In this document: in pieces, positions 11,264-20,046 of the stretch
Layout: each line of letters starts with the position of its first letter
Position numbering within the stretch: position 1 is the stretch's first letter
Source of the DNA: Stenomitos frigidus ULC18
Lineage (GTDB): Bacteria; Cyanobacteriota; Cyanobacteriia; Leptolyngbyales; Leptolyngbyaceae
Reading direction: 5' to 3'
Assembly: GCF_003003795.1 (NCBI RefSeq)
Contig: NZ_PVWK01000140.1
Span: 1 to 64,000 of the forward strand
Length of the DNA stretch: 64,000 nucleotides
Program-made: the position numbers and the translations under genes
The notes under the pieces: model-generated
What the model saw: only the letters and a program-made list of their open reading frames with translations
What the model was told of the DNA's origin: nothing
Database searches by the model: none

Positions 11264-12163
11264 GTGTCACCTGGAAAAACACCCCGCACGCTCATCGATT
11301 TTGACAATGATGCGGTTGCTGCCTGGATTTTTTTAGCCCCCGCTCTCCTTTTGCTGGGCGTTTTCGTGCTGTACCCGATCGCGTACCTGTTCTATCTGAG
11401 CTTTACAACTGGCAGCTTTACGAGGGTTGGCGTGCACTGGATCGGCCTCAAAAACTACTGGCGCTTGTTGTTGAATCCTGATTTTTGGCAGGTGCTCGGC
11501 AATACCATCTACTTCACGCTGGCAACCGTGATGCCGAGCTTAGTGCTGCCGTTAGGTTTGGCTGTGATGCTCGATCGGGCGATCGCATTCCGTGACCTAC
11601 TCCGAGCGGCTTACTTTCTGCCATCCATTACATCACTGGTTGCCGTTGGATTAGGGTGGCGCTGGCTCTTTCAAACCGAAGGCCCGCTCAATCAGTGGCT
11701 AGAAGCGGTGGGTATGGAACCGATTCCCTGGCTGAGTAGCACCGTCTGGGCAATGCCTGTCCTGATTTTGTTAAGCATCTGGAAGCAACTGGGTTTCAAC
11801 CTGGTAGTCTTCCTCGCCGGACTTCAAACCATTCCCCTCAGCCGCTACGAAGCTGCCGCCTTGGATGGAGCTAACCCCTGGCAGCAGTTCTGGTACATTA
11901 CGCTGCCGGGATTGAGACCCACACTGCTTTTTGCTGCAGTGACAACGGCGATCTTTACGTTGCGGAGCTTCGAGCAGGTTTATATCATTACAGGCGGTGG
12001 GCCGCTCAACACCACTAATCTGCTGGTGTACTACATCTATGAACAAGCGTTTGCTCAGTTTGACTTTGGTTATGCGGCAGCCGCTGCCACGTTACTACTT
12101 GCAGCAACGCTGGTACTGGTATACATCCAGCTCAGAGCAACGCAAGAGGAAAGCGAACGGTAG
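11264..12163 (+). CDS. Sugar-type ABC transporter permease (MalF/UgpA family)
   Basis: A six-helix inner-membrane permease of the carbohydrate uptake type-1 family. The cytoplasmic EAA loop is visible as YEAAALDGANPWQQFWYITL (about residue 197), where the ATPase docks. The start is GTG at 11264, placed so that the protein begins MSPGKTPRTL ahead of the first helix. The usual partners (second permease, binding protein, ATPase) are not adjacent, a common situation in cyanobacteria. The sugar cannot be inferred. Confidence 0.9.
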   Translation: MSPGKTPRTLIDFDNDAVAAWIFLAPALLLLGVFVLYPIAYLFYLSFTTGSFTRVGVHWIGLKNYWRLLLNPDFWQVLGNTIYFTLATVMPSLVLPLGLAVMLDRAIAFRDLLRAAYFLPSITSLVAVGLGWRWLFQTEGPLNQWLEAVGMEPIPWLSSTVWAMPVLILLSIWKQLGFNLVVFLAGLQTIPLSRYEAAALDGANPWQQFWYITLPGLRPTLLFAAVTTAIFTLRSFEQVYIITGGGPLNTTNLLVYYIYEQAFAQFDFGYAAAAATLLLAATLVLVYIQLRATQEESER

Positions 12164-12214
12164 CAACACGCAGTCGCACCGTCTAAACATTCGCGTCGGT
12201 GCCTCGACTCAGGG

Positions 12215-12667
12215 TTAGTGAGATGCCATTCTCTGCTGGTCGATCGCAGTAAAATCGACGCGCTCTGCATGCCCCCAGAAGGCTTCCAAATTATAGAATT
12301 CGCGCTCTTGCGGCATGAGAATATGGACAATCACATCACCGTAATCCTGGAGCGTCCAGCTTCCTTCTGATTGCCCTTCAGTACGAATGGGAGTACGCTG
12401 CAATTCCTCTTCAACCTTATCTTTGATAGAACCCGCGATCGCCCGCACCTGAGCCTTAGAGAAGCCCGTCACGATCACAAAGTAATCTGCCAGTGTAGAA
12501 ATATCGGCAACCCGCAGGAGTGTAATATCAGCAGCTTTGCGATCATCCGCAGCGTTGGCAGCCGCGATCGCCAGTTGCAGGCTCGAATCCTGTTCAGTGT
12601 GCAGTGTACCTTCGCCAGCAGTAACTAAGACAGAAGACAGAGAGGATTCTTGGGCGTTGTTTGGCAT
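12215..12667 (-). CDS. rsfS: Ribosome silencing factor RsfS
   Basis: RsfS (Iojap family) binds ribosomal protein L14 and blocks joining of the subunits when nutrients are scarce. The core contains IAAANAADDRKAADITLLRV, DYFVIVTGFSKAQVRAIA and DYGDVIVHILMPQEREFYNLE. The 150 residues include an N-terminal extension of about 30. It lies 152 bases downstream of yqeK on the same strand, a conserved bacterial pairing. Confidence 0.93.
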   Translation of the reverse strand: MPNNAQESSLSSVLVTAGEGTLHTEQDSSLQLAIAAANAADDRKAADITLLRVADISTLADYFVIVTGFSKAQVRAIAGSIKDKVEEELQRTPIRTEGQSEGSWTLQDYGDVIVHILMPQEREFYNLEAFWGHAERVDFTAIDQQRMASH

Positions 12668-12819
12668 TCAATCTCCAGTTTTGTAAATTGGTTAAACAGT
12701 CGTGGCTAAGTAAGAGGCTAGGAAAGCGGTCGTTTCAAGTTCTATGGGCGGTTTATCAAGGCAACATCGTTTGGTCTTAAGCATCTTTGATTGAGAATGA
12801 CTAGAGCTTGAGGCTGATC

Positions 12820-13650
12820 TTAATGAGAGCGAGACGTTGGCGTTTTTTTGTGGGTTAAGCCCAATGCCCAATTACGAGTTAACACCATGCGGGGATGTAT
12901 TTGCTGCGCGCGGGCTATCAAGTAACGCAACGACTCATCACAGGTGAGCCAAACAGCTCGATAGAGGTCTTGTTGGCTACTTTGACGTAAGGCAACTAGT
13001 TCCGGCGTGTCGCCACGACCAGGCTCCAGGCTGTCAGCTAGAAAGACGACACAACTCAACGCGCTCATGCCAGGGCAGCCCAACGTATGGTTACGAATGG
13101 CGTCTAGCACCGCTTCGTCTTGAATGCCAAACTCGTCTCTAGCAACGATCGCGCCCACCGCAGCATGAAGCAAATGCGGATTTGCCACATCCACTGGGTC
13201 AAGTACAACCCCTTCTGCCTGAGCCACTTGAAGCAGGCGTTGCGGCTTAAAGAACTTCGCCAGGTCATGCATGAGACCAGCCTGCGCGGCCTGCTCTGGA
13301 TCAAGATGATAACGTTGAGCCAATTCGACTGAGAATTGCTCTACACGCAAAATGTGCTGCAAGCGGCTAATCGGAACATGCCTTCGGAGCCAGCGGATGA
13401 CACGATCGCGCAGCTCTGGCGACATAAATGAGGCAGACGAGCTGGCATAAAGATGATCAAAAGACAGGTTCGTTGAAACGCCTCGACGATCGTGAGACCG
13501 ATCGCCGTTTGAAGACCGAGCGGTTGGAGACTGAAAATGTGTGGCAGGCGCTTCTTCGGCAGGAACCCAGTCTACAGGCTGCTTGACAGGCTTCAGATGT
13601 CTTGCATCTGCGGTGTCATAAGCATCCAGGTTGCTGTCGGATTCACGCAT
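12820..13650 (-). CDS. yqeK: HD-domain nucleotide hydrolase YqeK
   Basis: YqeK proteins are symmetrical diadenosine tetraphosphatases with an HD fold. The protein has a variable, polar N-terminus of about 80 residues and then the HD domain, with metal ligands in RLQHILRVEQF (His), LMHDLAKFF (His-Asp) and NPHLLHAAVGA. The usual order is yqeK then rsfS, as here. The long N-terminal extension is unusual compared with the typical length of about 190; a later start inside it cannot be excluded. Confidence 0.88.
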   Translation of the reverse strand: MRESDSNLDAYDTADARHLKPVKQPVDWVPAEEAPATHFQSPTARSSNGDRSHDRRGVSTNLSFDHLYASSSASFMSPELRDRVIRWLRRHVPISRLQHILRVEQFSVELAQRYHLDPEQAAQAGLMHDLAKFFKPQRLLQVAQAEGVVLDPVDVANPHLLHAAVGAIVARDEFGIQDEAVLDAIRNHTLGCPGMSALSCVVFLADSLEPGRGDTPELVALRQSSQQDLYRAVWLTCDESLRYLIARAQQIHPRMVLTRNWALGLTHKKTPTSRSH

Positions 13651-14080
13651 TCAGACAAGGACTCCTAGTTTGCACTGATAGGGGTCAAGCTGAGAGAGTA
13701 AGTCGCCGTGAGGGGTTGTAAACGAAATCAAAAATTTGGCTGGGGATCGGAGTGCTCCTATTCTAGCTCACCCGTTTCAGTTGATTGGGCTTGAAGGTAG
13801 AATTCAACATTCGCAACATTCACACCCATTCTCAGAATTACAGCCATTTTCATTTGGATTAACCACACCCCACACCCCAGCCCCCACATCCCACGTCACA
13901 AGACTGTGGCTTACTGATCTGAAAACTGCTGTAGGTTCTGCGGACTAAACAGCAATGAGCTTCGGTTTCACGCACAGTTTGAAAGAAACCAGGTCTCTGG
14001 ACACAACCTGGAGGCTTCAACAACCTCTGCTCGTGAAGAAACGCGGTTTCTCTAGCCTACGGATTGCTGCAACAGCCTTG
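13651..14080. other. Intergenic region between alaS and yqeK
   Basis: About 430 bases. It includes a short run of CACACCC-type repeats (13862-13895) and the sequence CTGAAAACTGCTGTA (13919-13933), which resembles the ends of the palindromic element at 31.5 kb. It holds the promoter of yqeK (minus strand) on its left side. A long antisense frame running on into alaS is not considered real. Confidence 0.5.
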
Positions 14081-16708
14081 CTAGCTCAAACCAGATTGGA
14101 GCTGTTTTTTGGCTTCTGCAAGCGCTTCAGGCAGTTTGCTGGCATCACGACCGCCTGCCTGAGCGAGGTTAGGCCGTCCGCCACCACCACCACCAGTAAG
14201 TTTGGCGATCGCGCCCACCAACTTACCAGCCTGCAACCCTTTTTGAATCACGGCAGGGCTGAAAGCAGCGACCAGGCTAACCTTATCGGCTTCAGGAACG
14301 GAGCCAAGGACAACCGCGCCATTGGCGAGCTTTTGCTGGAGCTGTTCAGCAGCCGTTTTGAGGGATTCGGGGTCAACGCCATCCAGTTGAGCAATCAGGA
14401 TATGGAACTCACCGACGGCTTCAGCCTGTGCCAGAAGATTATCGGCTTTGGCGAGGGCAAGCTGACCTTTAGCGGTTTCGAGCTGTTTTTGGGTGGTTTT
14501 GAGTTCGGTTTGCAGGGTCGTGATGCGATCGCTGATCTCTTCGGGCTTAACCTTAAAGCGATCGCTCAGATCACGGACGATCGCATCACGTACATTCAGG
14601 TATTCCAGCACAGCAGGACCTGCAATCGCTTCAATACGACGGATGCCAGCAGCAACACCGGCTTCGGAAACGATTTTGAACAGACCGATTTCAGCCGTGT
14701 TGCTCACGTGAGTGCCGCCACACAATTCCATCGACACGCCTGCAACATCCAGTACGCGAACTTCACTGCCGTATTTTTCGCCAAACATCGCGATCGCGCC
14801 TTTTGCTTTGGCTTCTGCGATCGGCAGAATCGACGTCTGAGCCTTGTGAGCTTCGGCAATCCAGGTATTGACCTGATCTTCAACCTGCTGGAGTTCGTCT
14901 GGCGTGAGGGGACGAGGGCAGTGGAAGTCAAACCGGAGACGATCGAAGGACACCAGCGACCCTGCCTGAGAAATGTTGTCATCCACCAGCTTTTTCAGCG
15001 CTGATTGCAACAGATGGGTCGCGGTGTGGTGCGCCTGGGCACGACGACGACAAGCAAGGTCAATCTGTGCAGTGACGGAATCACCCGTATGCAAGGTGCC
15101 CCGCTCCACACGACCGTAGTGGACGAAGAAGGCAGATTCTTTTTGCACATCTTCAATCCGCACCAGAACGTCATCCCCAGAGAGGTAGCCACGATCGCCA
15201 ATTTGCCCACCAGACTCGGCATAAAACGGCGTCTGATCGAGCACAACCTGTACAGCCGTGCCCGCTTCTACCAGTTGTTTAGGTTTACCATTCACCATCA
15301 AGACCTGCACGATCGCATTGGTTGCTGGCTGGGTATACCCCAAAAACTCAGTCTGCTCAATGTGGTTCGCCAGGTGATCCAGGGTGCCTTGAGCGGTGAG
15401 GTCAATGGTTGTATGTGCCAGTTGAGAGCGTCGTCGCTGCTGCTCCATTTCGGTCTCAAACCCAACGGTATCGATCGTTAAGCCTTTCTCAGCCGCAATT
15501 TCTTCGGTCAGCTCTAGCGGGAAGCCATAGGTGTCGTAAAGCGTGAACGCATCGGTGCCAGAAATTTGTCCACCCGCACCCACTTGCTCGGTGATGTCTG
15601 CTAGCAGCTTTTCACCGCGATCGAGGGTTTTCAGGAAGCCAATTTCTTCTCGTTGCAGCGCGACTTTGATCGTCCGCTCCATAATGCGCACGTCGGGATA
15701 GGCAGACTCAGATAGGGCGATCGCGGCTTCAGCAACTTTGGGTGTAAACTCGCGATCGATGCCAATCAAGCGACCGTAGCGGATGACGCGACGAATCAAC
15801 CGGCGCAGCACATAGCCACGACCTTCGTTGGAAGCCACAATGCCATCGGCAATCATGTGAACAACGGCACGAACGTGATCGCCAATGACCTTGAGAGCGA
15901 TTTTGGTCGTCTCATCAACGGTGGCGTAGTCAAGGTTGGCGATCGCTGCCGCGCTTTGAATAATGGGGAAAATCAGGTCAGTTTCATAGTTGTTGGGCAC
16001 TTTCTGGAGGATTTGCGCCATCCGTTCCAGTCCCAACCCCGTGTCGATGTTCTTGTTTGCCAGCGGTGTCAGGTTGCCTGCGGTATCCCGGTTGTACTGC
16101 ATGAACACCAGGTTATAGAACTCGATAAACCGGGTGTCGTCTTCTAAGTCAATATGCTCATCACCTTTTTCGGGATGAAAGTCGTAGTACATCTCAGAAC
16201 AGGGGCCACAGGGACCCGTTGGACCAGACACCCAGAAGTTATCCTTTTCACCCATGCGCTGAATCCGATGGGCAGGAATGCCAATTTCGTCGCGCCACAG
16301 AGCGAAGGCTTCATCGTCATCCTCAAAGACACTCACAACCAAACGCTCTGGCGGCAGACCGTAGACCTTGGTAGACAGTTCCCATGCCCACGCGATCGCC
16401 TGCGACTTGAAGTAATCCCCAAAGCTGAAGTTGCCCAGCATTTCAAAGAACGTATGGTGTCGCGCCGTACGCCCCACGTTCTCGATGTCGTTGGTGCGAA
16501 TGCATTTCTGCGACGTAGTGGCGCGGGGAAACTCAGCCGGACGCTGTCCCAAAAAGATAGGCTTGAACGGCAACATCCCGGCGATCGTCAGCAGCACGGT
16601 GGGATCTTCTGGCACCAGGGAGGCACTGGGCAAGATCTGGTGCCCTCTGGCTGCATAGAAGTTGAGAAAGGTTTGCCGAATTTGAGTGCCGCTGAAGGGA
16701 GTAGCCAT
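14081..16708 (-). CDS. alaS: Alanine-tRNA ligase
   Basis: AlaRS charges tRNA-Ala with alanine and edits misacylated tRNA. The order of domains is complete: class II catalytic core ([19 protein letters not shown] near the start), tRNA-recognition helices, an editing domain with HHTATH and CGGTH zinc-binding motifs, and the C-Ala domain with a glycine run followed by [12 protein letters not shown] at 16708 begins [15 protein letters not shown], as in other cyanobacteria, giving 875 residues; an upstream in-frame ATG at 16807 would add an unlikely 33. The antisense frame at 13955-15004 is a shadow. Confidence 0.95.
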   Translation of the reverse strand: MATPFSGTQIRQTFLNFYAARGHQILPSASLVPEDPTVLLTIAGMLPFKPIFLGQRPAEFPRATTSQKCIRTNDIENVGRTARHHTFFEMLGNFSFGDYFKSQAIAWAWELSTKVYGLPPERLVVSVFEDDDEAFALWRDEIGIPAHRIQRMGEKDNFWVSGPTGPCGPCSEMYYDFHPEKGDEHIDLEDDTRFIEFYNLVFMQYNRDTAGNLTPLANKNIDTGLGLERMAQILQKVPNNYETDLIFPIIQSAAAIANLDYATVDETTKIALKVIGDHVRAVVHMIADGIVASNEGRGYVLRRLIRRVIRYGRLIGIDREFTPKVAEAAIALSESAYPDVRIMERTIKVALQREEIGFLKTLDRGEKLLADITEQVGAGGQISGTDAFTLYDTYGFPLELTEEIAAEKGLTIDTVGFETEMEQQRRRSQLAHTTIDLTAQGTLDHLANHIEQTEFLGYTQPATNAIVQVLMVNGKPKQLVEAGTAVQVVLDQTPFYAESGGQIGDRGYLSGDDVLVRIEDVQKESAFFVHYGRVERGTLHTGDSVTAQIDLACRRRAQAHHTATHLLQSALKKLVDDNISQAGSLVSFDRLRFDFHCPRPLTPDELQQVEDQVNTWIAEAHKAQTSILPIAEAKAKGAIAMFGEKYGSEVRVLDVAGVSMELCGGTHVSNTAEIGLFKIVSEAGVAAGIRRIEAIAGPAVLEYLNVRDAIVRDLSDRFKVKPEEISDRITTLQTELKTTQKQLETAKGQLALAKADNLLAQAEAVGEFHILIAQLDGVDPESLKTAAEQLQQKLANGAVVLGSVPEADKVSLVAAFSPAVIQKGLQAGKLVGAIAKLTGGGGGGRPNLAQAGGRDASKLPEALAEAKKQLQSGLS

Positions 16709-16878
16709 GAAACGTGGTGGGGTTCTGCTAAGAAAGTATTCGCTGATCTTAATGATGCCGTATGATTCTGCCATTTCACCCGATGTCGTGACAAACTGCC
16801 CCGACAAATTGGAGCGGAAACCGCAAGATTCCTCAACGGCTGAGAAACAGGAGTGCGGGTTTATACGCAGGAAGAACG

Positions 16879-17247
16879 ATGGCTTACCTGAGCGTACTTA
16901 ACGGTAACTTCACCATTAGTAACCACAGCTTCACCGTTAGTCACCACAGCTTCATCACTACTAACGACAACTTGTGTGGAAGTAAGGACGATTTATGTGG
17001 AAGTCATCACAGCTTGAACGGAAGTAACGATCGCTCTAGCGGAAGTAAGGACGACTTCATCGCTGATAAGGACAGCTTGCGCGGAAGTAACGCTTGCTTG
17101 AATGGCAGTAACAACGCATTGAGCGGAAGCAATGATCGCCCCTCCTACATCAACATCAGCAAAAGGCTTTACGCCTCAAGCGTTCAGATCCCCGACTTCT
17201 TAAACATTGCTCTGCTTAGAAGTCGGGGATCTTTGCGTCCCTTCTAA
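16879..17247 (+). CDS. Doubtful 122-residue frame made of heptapeptide repeats
   Basis: The frame runs across an array of 21-base repeats and would encode eleven or so repeats of a seven-residue unit like (N/K)-D-x-L-x-G-S, followed by a non-repetitive tail. No ribosome site is clear before ATG 16879, and the tail runs into a dispersed hairpin. It may be a translated repeat protein or simply repeat DNA that happens to stay open because the period is a multiple of three. A functional product is not supported. Confidence 0.3.
   Translation: MAYLSVLNGNFTISNHSFTVSHHSFITTNDNLCGSKDDLCGSHHSLNGSNDRSSGSKDDFIADKDSLRGSNACLNGSNNALSGSNDRPSYINISKRLYASSVQIPDFLNIALLRSRGSLRPF
16918..17148. repeat. 21-bp tandem array, eleven degenerate units starting AGTAA
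   Basis: Units begin at 16918 and repeat with an exact 21-base spacing (16939, 16960, 16981, 17002, 17023, 17044, 17065, 17086, 17107, 17128). Most begin AGT followed by AA or CA, and the rest diverges between units. The same period and the same AGTAA start are found at 31274-31399. Confidence 0.85.
17186..17232. repeat. 15-bp inverted repeat around a 17-base loop
   Basis: The arms AGATCCCCGACTTCT (17186-17200) and AGAAGTCGGGGATCT (17218-17232) are exact reverse complements. This GATCCCCGACTTCT hairpin is of the dispersed type found in many cyanobacteria. It overlaps the end of the doubtful repeat frame. Confidence 0.85.
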
Positions 17248-17274
17248 CCTCACACCTACCATACAGGTAGAGGG

Positions 17275-17445
17275 AGTGGCGACGGTGAAGTCGTAAAAGA
17301 CTATTATGACGTTTACAAAGGTTCGCCTCTGGACGGTTGAAGAATCACGGTTTCTGGCAAGGATGGAGCAGACGCAAAACGCTACCAGGAGAAGGAAATG
17401 CAGGCGGCAATTGAGAGTGTCAAGGAGCAAGAGCAGTATGAATAA
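17275..17445 (+). pseudogene. Small frame with internal TGA, overlapping hicB
   Basis: One reading frame stays open from about 17248 to 17445 except for a single TGA at 17338-17340. It reads ...DYYDVYKGSPLDG, stop, then RITVSGKDGADAKRYQEKE and on to a TAA at 17443. The composition is protein-like on both sides of the stop, and the end overlaps the hicB start (TATGAATAA), as in translationally coupled pairs. It may be the remains of a partner gene of hicB. It does not resemble the usual HicA toxin, and no ATG was found for the first part. Confidence 0.4.
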
Positions 17446-17656
17446 GCTCAAATACCAAATGGTCATCCAGTGGTCTGATGAAGATGATTGCTTTTTGGTC
17501 AGCTTTCCTGATTTTCCTGGGCAGCAATGGCGGACGCATCGAGACACTTATGCGTTAGCCGTCACTAACGGTATTGAGGCATTAGAGTCACTCATGCTGG
17601 CTTATGAAGCTACGGGCGAAGCATTGCCAGAACCAACCGTTTGCAGCGCTGCATAG
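17438..17656 (+). CDS. HicB-like antitoxin
   Basis: The 72-residue protein has the HicB partial RNase-H-like fold: YQMVIQWSDEDDCFLVSFPDFPG, then THRDTYALAVTNGIEALESL. HicB proteins neutralise the HicA mRNA-cleaving toxin. ATG at 17438 is preceded by AAGGAG at a good distance; a longer frame from 17306 is rejected because its extra residues are basic and atypical. No intact hicA is adjacent. It may be a solitary antitoxin or part of a decayed pair. Confidence 0.75.
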   Translation: MNKLKYQMVIQWSDEDDCFLVSFPDFPGQQWRTHRDTYALAVTNGIEALESLMLAYEATGEALPEPTVCSAA

Positions 17657-18081
17657 AAGTTGAATTTGCGATCGATCCGCTCAAAAAAACATCGAAATCG
17701 CCTCAGTATAGCTAGTTCAGGTGCGATCGCTCACTGGCAATATAGCCACGATCGCTCACTGATAAACCTCCTGAACCATTTGATCAGTATTGGGTAGCTC
17801 CATACCCTCCTAACTTGAATTTTAGCCTGAGGAGTCGATCGCCCACTTCAGCACGTTGGTGAGGTTTCGCGATGATCACCCCAACTGCGAGATCAGCAAA
17901 GGTAACTGCTTAATGCTATCCGATCGCCCGATCGAGCAAGCACCTGTTTCGGTCGATCGACTAGACGCCCACAACCTGCGAGATTGGCGGCAACGGCATA
18001 GCACAGCTTGACAGACAGTTCTCATTTTGAGAGCATAGAGATGCCTTTAAACGGGAGTAGTTAGATGAAACGTACATTCTT
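17657..18081. other. Intergenic region between hicB and higB
   Basis: About 425 bases, rich in HIP1-type GATCGC sequences. Around 17834-17878 it carries a partial third copy (CGATCGCCCACTTCAGCACG...) of the hairpin repeat found at 18807 and 19102. No reading frame is supported. Confidence 0.5.
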
Positions 18082-18375
18082 ATGCACCTTATCAGCACTC
18101 GAAAGTTAATCGTTGCTGCTGCCAGGTATCCTGATGTAAGTTCTCAAATGCGCTCTTGGTGCAAGACGATCGAGTCCTCATCATGGCAAAATTTGCTTGA
18201 AGTTCGGCAAGTTTATGCAACGGCTGAAGCCGTGGGCAACTTTACTGTCTTCAACATCAAAAGCTATCGTTTAATTGTTGGTATTAATTATCGTGTCCAA
18301 CGAGTCTCTTACAAGTACTTTCTAACTCATGCCGAGTATGACAAGGGGAAGTGGAAAGATGACCCTTACTTTTGA
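18082..18375 (+). CDS. higB: HigB-family toxin
   Basis: A 97-residue ribosome-dependent mRNA interferase of the HigB type. Characteristic parts are MRSWCKTIESSSWQNLLEV and the C-terminal RVSYKYFLTHAEYDKGKWK, with the conserved His/Tyr-rich end. The toxin gene comes first and overlaps the antitoxin gene (18359) by 17 bases, the usual order for higBA. Expression is probably repressed by the antitoxin's DNA-binding domain acting on the region upstream of 18082. Confidence 0.9.
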   Translation: MHLISTRKLIVAAARYPDVSSQMRSWCKTIESSSWQNLLEVRQVYATAEAVGNFTVFNIKSYRLIVGINYRVQRVSYKYFLTHAEYDKGKWKDDPYF

Positions 18376-18757
18376 CAATGCTGCTTATGGTCACCTGTTA
18401 AGTGAGTTTCAGCCAAAGGTTATTGCAACTGAGGCTGAGTACGATCGCCTGCTTTTAGCCGTTGAAGCATTGATGTTCTGTCAAGATCCCACTCCAGAAC
18501 AAACGGCTTTATTGGAACTGTTAGCAACCCTGGTGGAGAACTATGAGAGCGAACACTACCCAATGCCAAACGCATCCCCTCACGAAGTATTAGCGCACTT
18601 AATGGAAGCTAGAAAGCTCAAACAGATTGATCTAGTGGGAATTCTTGGTTCTAAAGGGGTCGTTTCAGAAGTGGTGAATGGGAAACGAGGCATCAGCAAA
18701 GCACAGGCAAAAGCGCTAGGAGAGTTTTTTCACGTTTCGCCTGAACTGTTCATTTAA
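18359..18757 (+). CDS. higA: HigA-family antitoxin with HTH domain
   Basis: ATG at 18359 gives a 132-residue protein that begins MTLTFDNAAYGHLLSEF. The N-terminal helical part neutralises HigB. The C-terminal part (from SPHEVLAHLMEARKLKQIDL) is a helix-turn-helix of the Cro/C1 type, with LKQIDLVGILGSKGVVSEVV as the core. It is coupled to higB by overlap. Toxin and antitoxin both appear intact, so the module is likely functional. Confidence 0.9.
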   Translation: MTLTFDNAAYGHLLSEFQPKVIATEAEYDRLLLAVEALMFCQDPTPEQTALLELLATLVENYESEHYPMPNASPHEVLAHLMEARKLKQIDLVGILGSKGVVSEVVNGKRGISKAQAKALGEFFHVSPELFI

Positions 18758-18806
18758 GGAAGCGTATTTGGTCGGTAGAACTGAACAGCAGTCAAATTGG
18801 GAAATC

Positions 18807-18872
18807 GATCGCCCCCTTCAGAGCATATGATGGGTTTTGCGATGCTTAATTGGATTTGGAAGCGGGGCGATC
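18807..18872. repeat. Hairpin repeat, copy A
   Basis: The ends GATCGCCCC and GGGGCGATC are reverse complements, and the interior AGCAT and ATGCT also pair. The sequence CTTCAGAGCAT...GCGATGCTT matches the element at 19102-19168 over most of its length and lies in the same orientation. Confidence 0.75.
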
Positions 18873-18884
18873 TTCCATCGCTGA

Positions 18885-19085
18885 TTAAGCAGTAGTTTCC
18901 AGGAAGATTTGCTGCCAGGAGTTAGGGCTTCTCTGACTAATATACAGAACCTCAATGCCAACGACTTTACCCTCAGCGTTGTAATCCAAAATGATCCCAT
19001 CACTCACTTCTTCGGAGTCGATAATGGGAGTTTCATCTAACCGTAAGTACAAGGCATCATCGTCTTTATGAACCACTAATTTCAT
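18885..19085 (-). CDS. DUF2283 domain protein
   Basis: A 66-residue protein of the DUF2283 family. The pattern DDDALYLRLDETPI ... EEVSDGIILDYNAEGKVVGI is typical. Members often sit beside a DUF4258-type gene and have been considered possible toxin-antitoxin parts. No such partner is present here. Instead the gene is bracketed by two copies of a hairpin repeat (18807-18872 and 19102-19168), so it may have moved as a small cassette. A ribosome site GGAG lies just before its ATG. Confidence 0.88.
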   Translation of the reverse strand: MKLVVHKDDDALYLRLDETPIIDSEEVSDGIILDYNAEGKVVGIEVLYISQRSPNSWQQIFLETTA

Positions 19086-19101
19086 TTCACTCTCCTGCTA
19101 A

Positions 19102-19168
19102 AATCGCCTACTTCAGAGCATGGGTTTGGGCTTTGCGATGCTTTAAGGGGTTTAGGAGAAGGGCGATT
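19102..19168. repeat. Hairpin repeat, copy B
   Basis: The ends AATCGCC and GGCGATT are reverse complements. The core CTTCAGAGCAT...GCGATGCTT matches copy A (18807-18872) in the same orientation. The two copies lie about 295 bases apart and bracket the DUF2283 gene. Confidence 0.75.
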
Positions 19169-19212
19169 ATATTGCATCTGCCTTCAAAGAAAACAAAGAA
19201 TTAGATTTCATT

Positions 19213-19890
19213 TTAAAACTCAGATTCGACTTGCTTCGGAAGAATGTAGACATCTTTGAGTAGGTGTTCAACAATATCCATCGCGAGAGCAAGCTGTTTC
19301 TCATTATGAGGCTTTACTTCGTGTGCTGCTGCGTTTCCCAAAGTGCGTATTTTGTGAAGGATGGCTGCACTAGCAGGTGTCAGAATTCCTTTACTTACAA
19401 GACTGTCAATCTTTTTGAGAAGGTCATTTCCGACAGCCTCTTTTTCTTTGCATACAGTCTCTAGCAAGGCACGCAAGCCTATACCAGCAAGAACTGATGC
19501 TTGGCATGACAAGGCAATTAGGTTCTCATTGTAGATTCTGTATACATTAGATGGCAAGTAATGTGTTTCTCTGCCAAGTCCTTTGATCCCTTCGATACGA
19601 GGAGGATACAATCTTTCATCTACATTGTATTCATAAGCATCGTGACTGATAGGATAGTACTCCTCATCATTTGAGCTTGCCTCCCGAAACGATACTGTTT
19701 TACAACCGAGACATTGAACGATTTGATTGTCTATCCACCATGAAAGCGAGTAGGTGCCTTCCTCTTTCGTGCCGCGGATGTCCACGGATACAAGTACTTT
19801 ATGCGTAGTCTTGCCTGTGCATTGAATACATTGTAGCGAGTACTCTTCGCCCTGCGTCTTATTAGTGTAGTAATTGATAGTACCCGGCAT
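19213..19890 (-). CDS. DUF4145 domain protein
   Basis: The 225-residue protein has two CxxC pairs near the N-terminus (LQCIQCTG and VQCLGCKT), probably a zinc site. A helical DUF4145 domain follows, with ASVLAGIGLRALLETVCKEK and the end region HKIRTLGNAAAHEVKP (RNxxAHE-like). DUF4145 occurs alone and in restriction-modification enzymes, and is often found in defence neighbourhoods. The DNA is richer in A and T than the surrounding core genes. Function is not known. Confidence 0.85.
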   Translation of the reverse strand: MPGTINYYTNKTQGEEYSLQCIQCTGKTTHKVLVSVDIRGTKEEGTYSLSWWIDNQIVQCLGCKTVSFREASSNDEEYYPISHDAYEYNVDERLYPPRIEGIKGLGRETHYLPSNVYRIYNENLIALSCQASVLAGIGLRALLETVCKEKEAVGNDLLKKIDSLVSKGILTPASAAILHKIRTLGNAAAHEVKPHNEKQLALAMDIVEHLLKDVYILPKQVESEF

Positions 19891-20046
19891 AAGTTCCCCA
19901 ATTTATTGATGTTTTCGCTCACCCTGTAGAGATAGCATTTACACTTCATTGAGAACTTTACAACTTTAATCTATTTCGATTCACAGGCTTTTTATATGGA
20001 TTAAAGACAAAAAATAAGTTCAGTATGTTTCAACTAAAGCAGAGAG

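Noticed and set aside
13955-15004. 349-residue frame on the plus strand inside alaS
   Set aside because: It is antisense to a highly conserved enzyme, and its composition follows from the alaS codons. No ribosome site or family feature supports it.
16918-17148. CRISPR array
   Set aside because: The units are contiguous 21-base degenerate repeats without unique spacers, and no cas gene is nearby. The same applies to 31274-31399.
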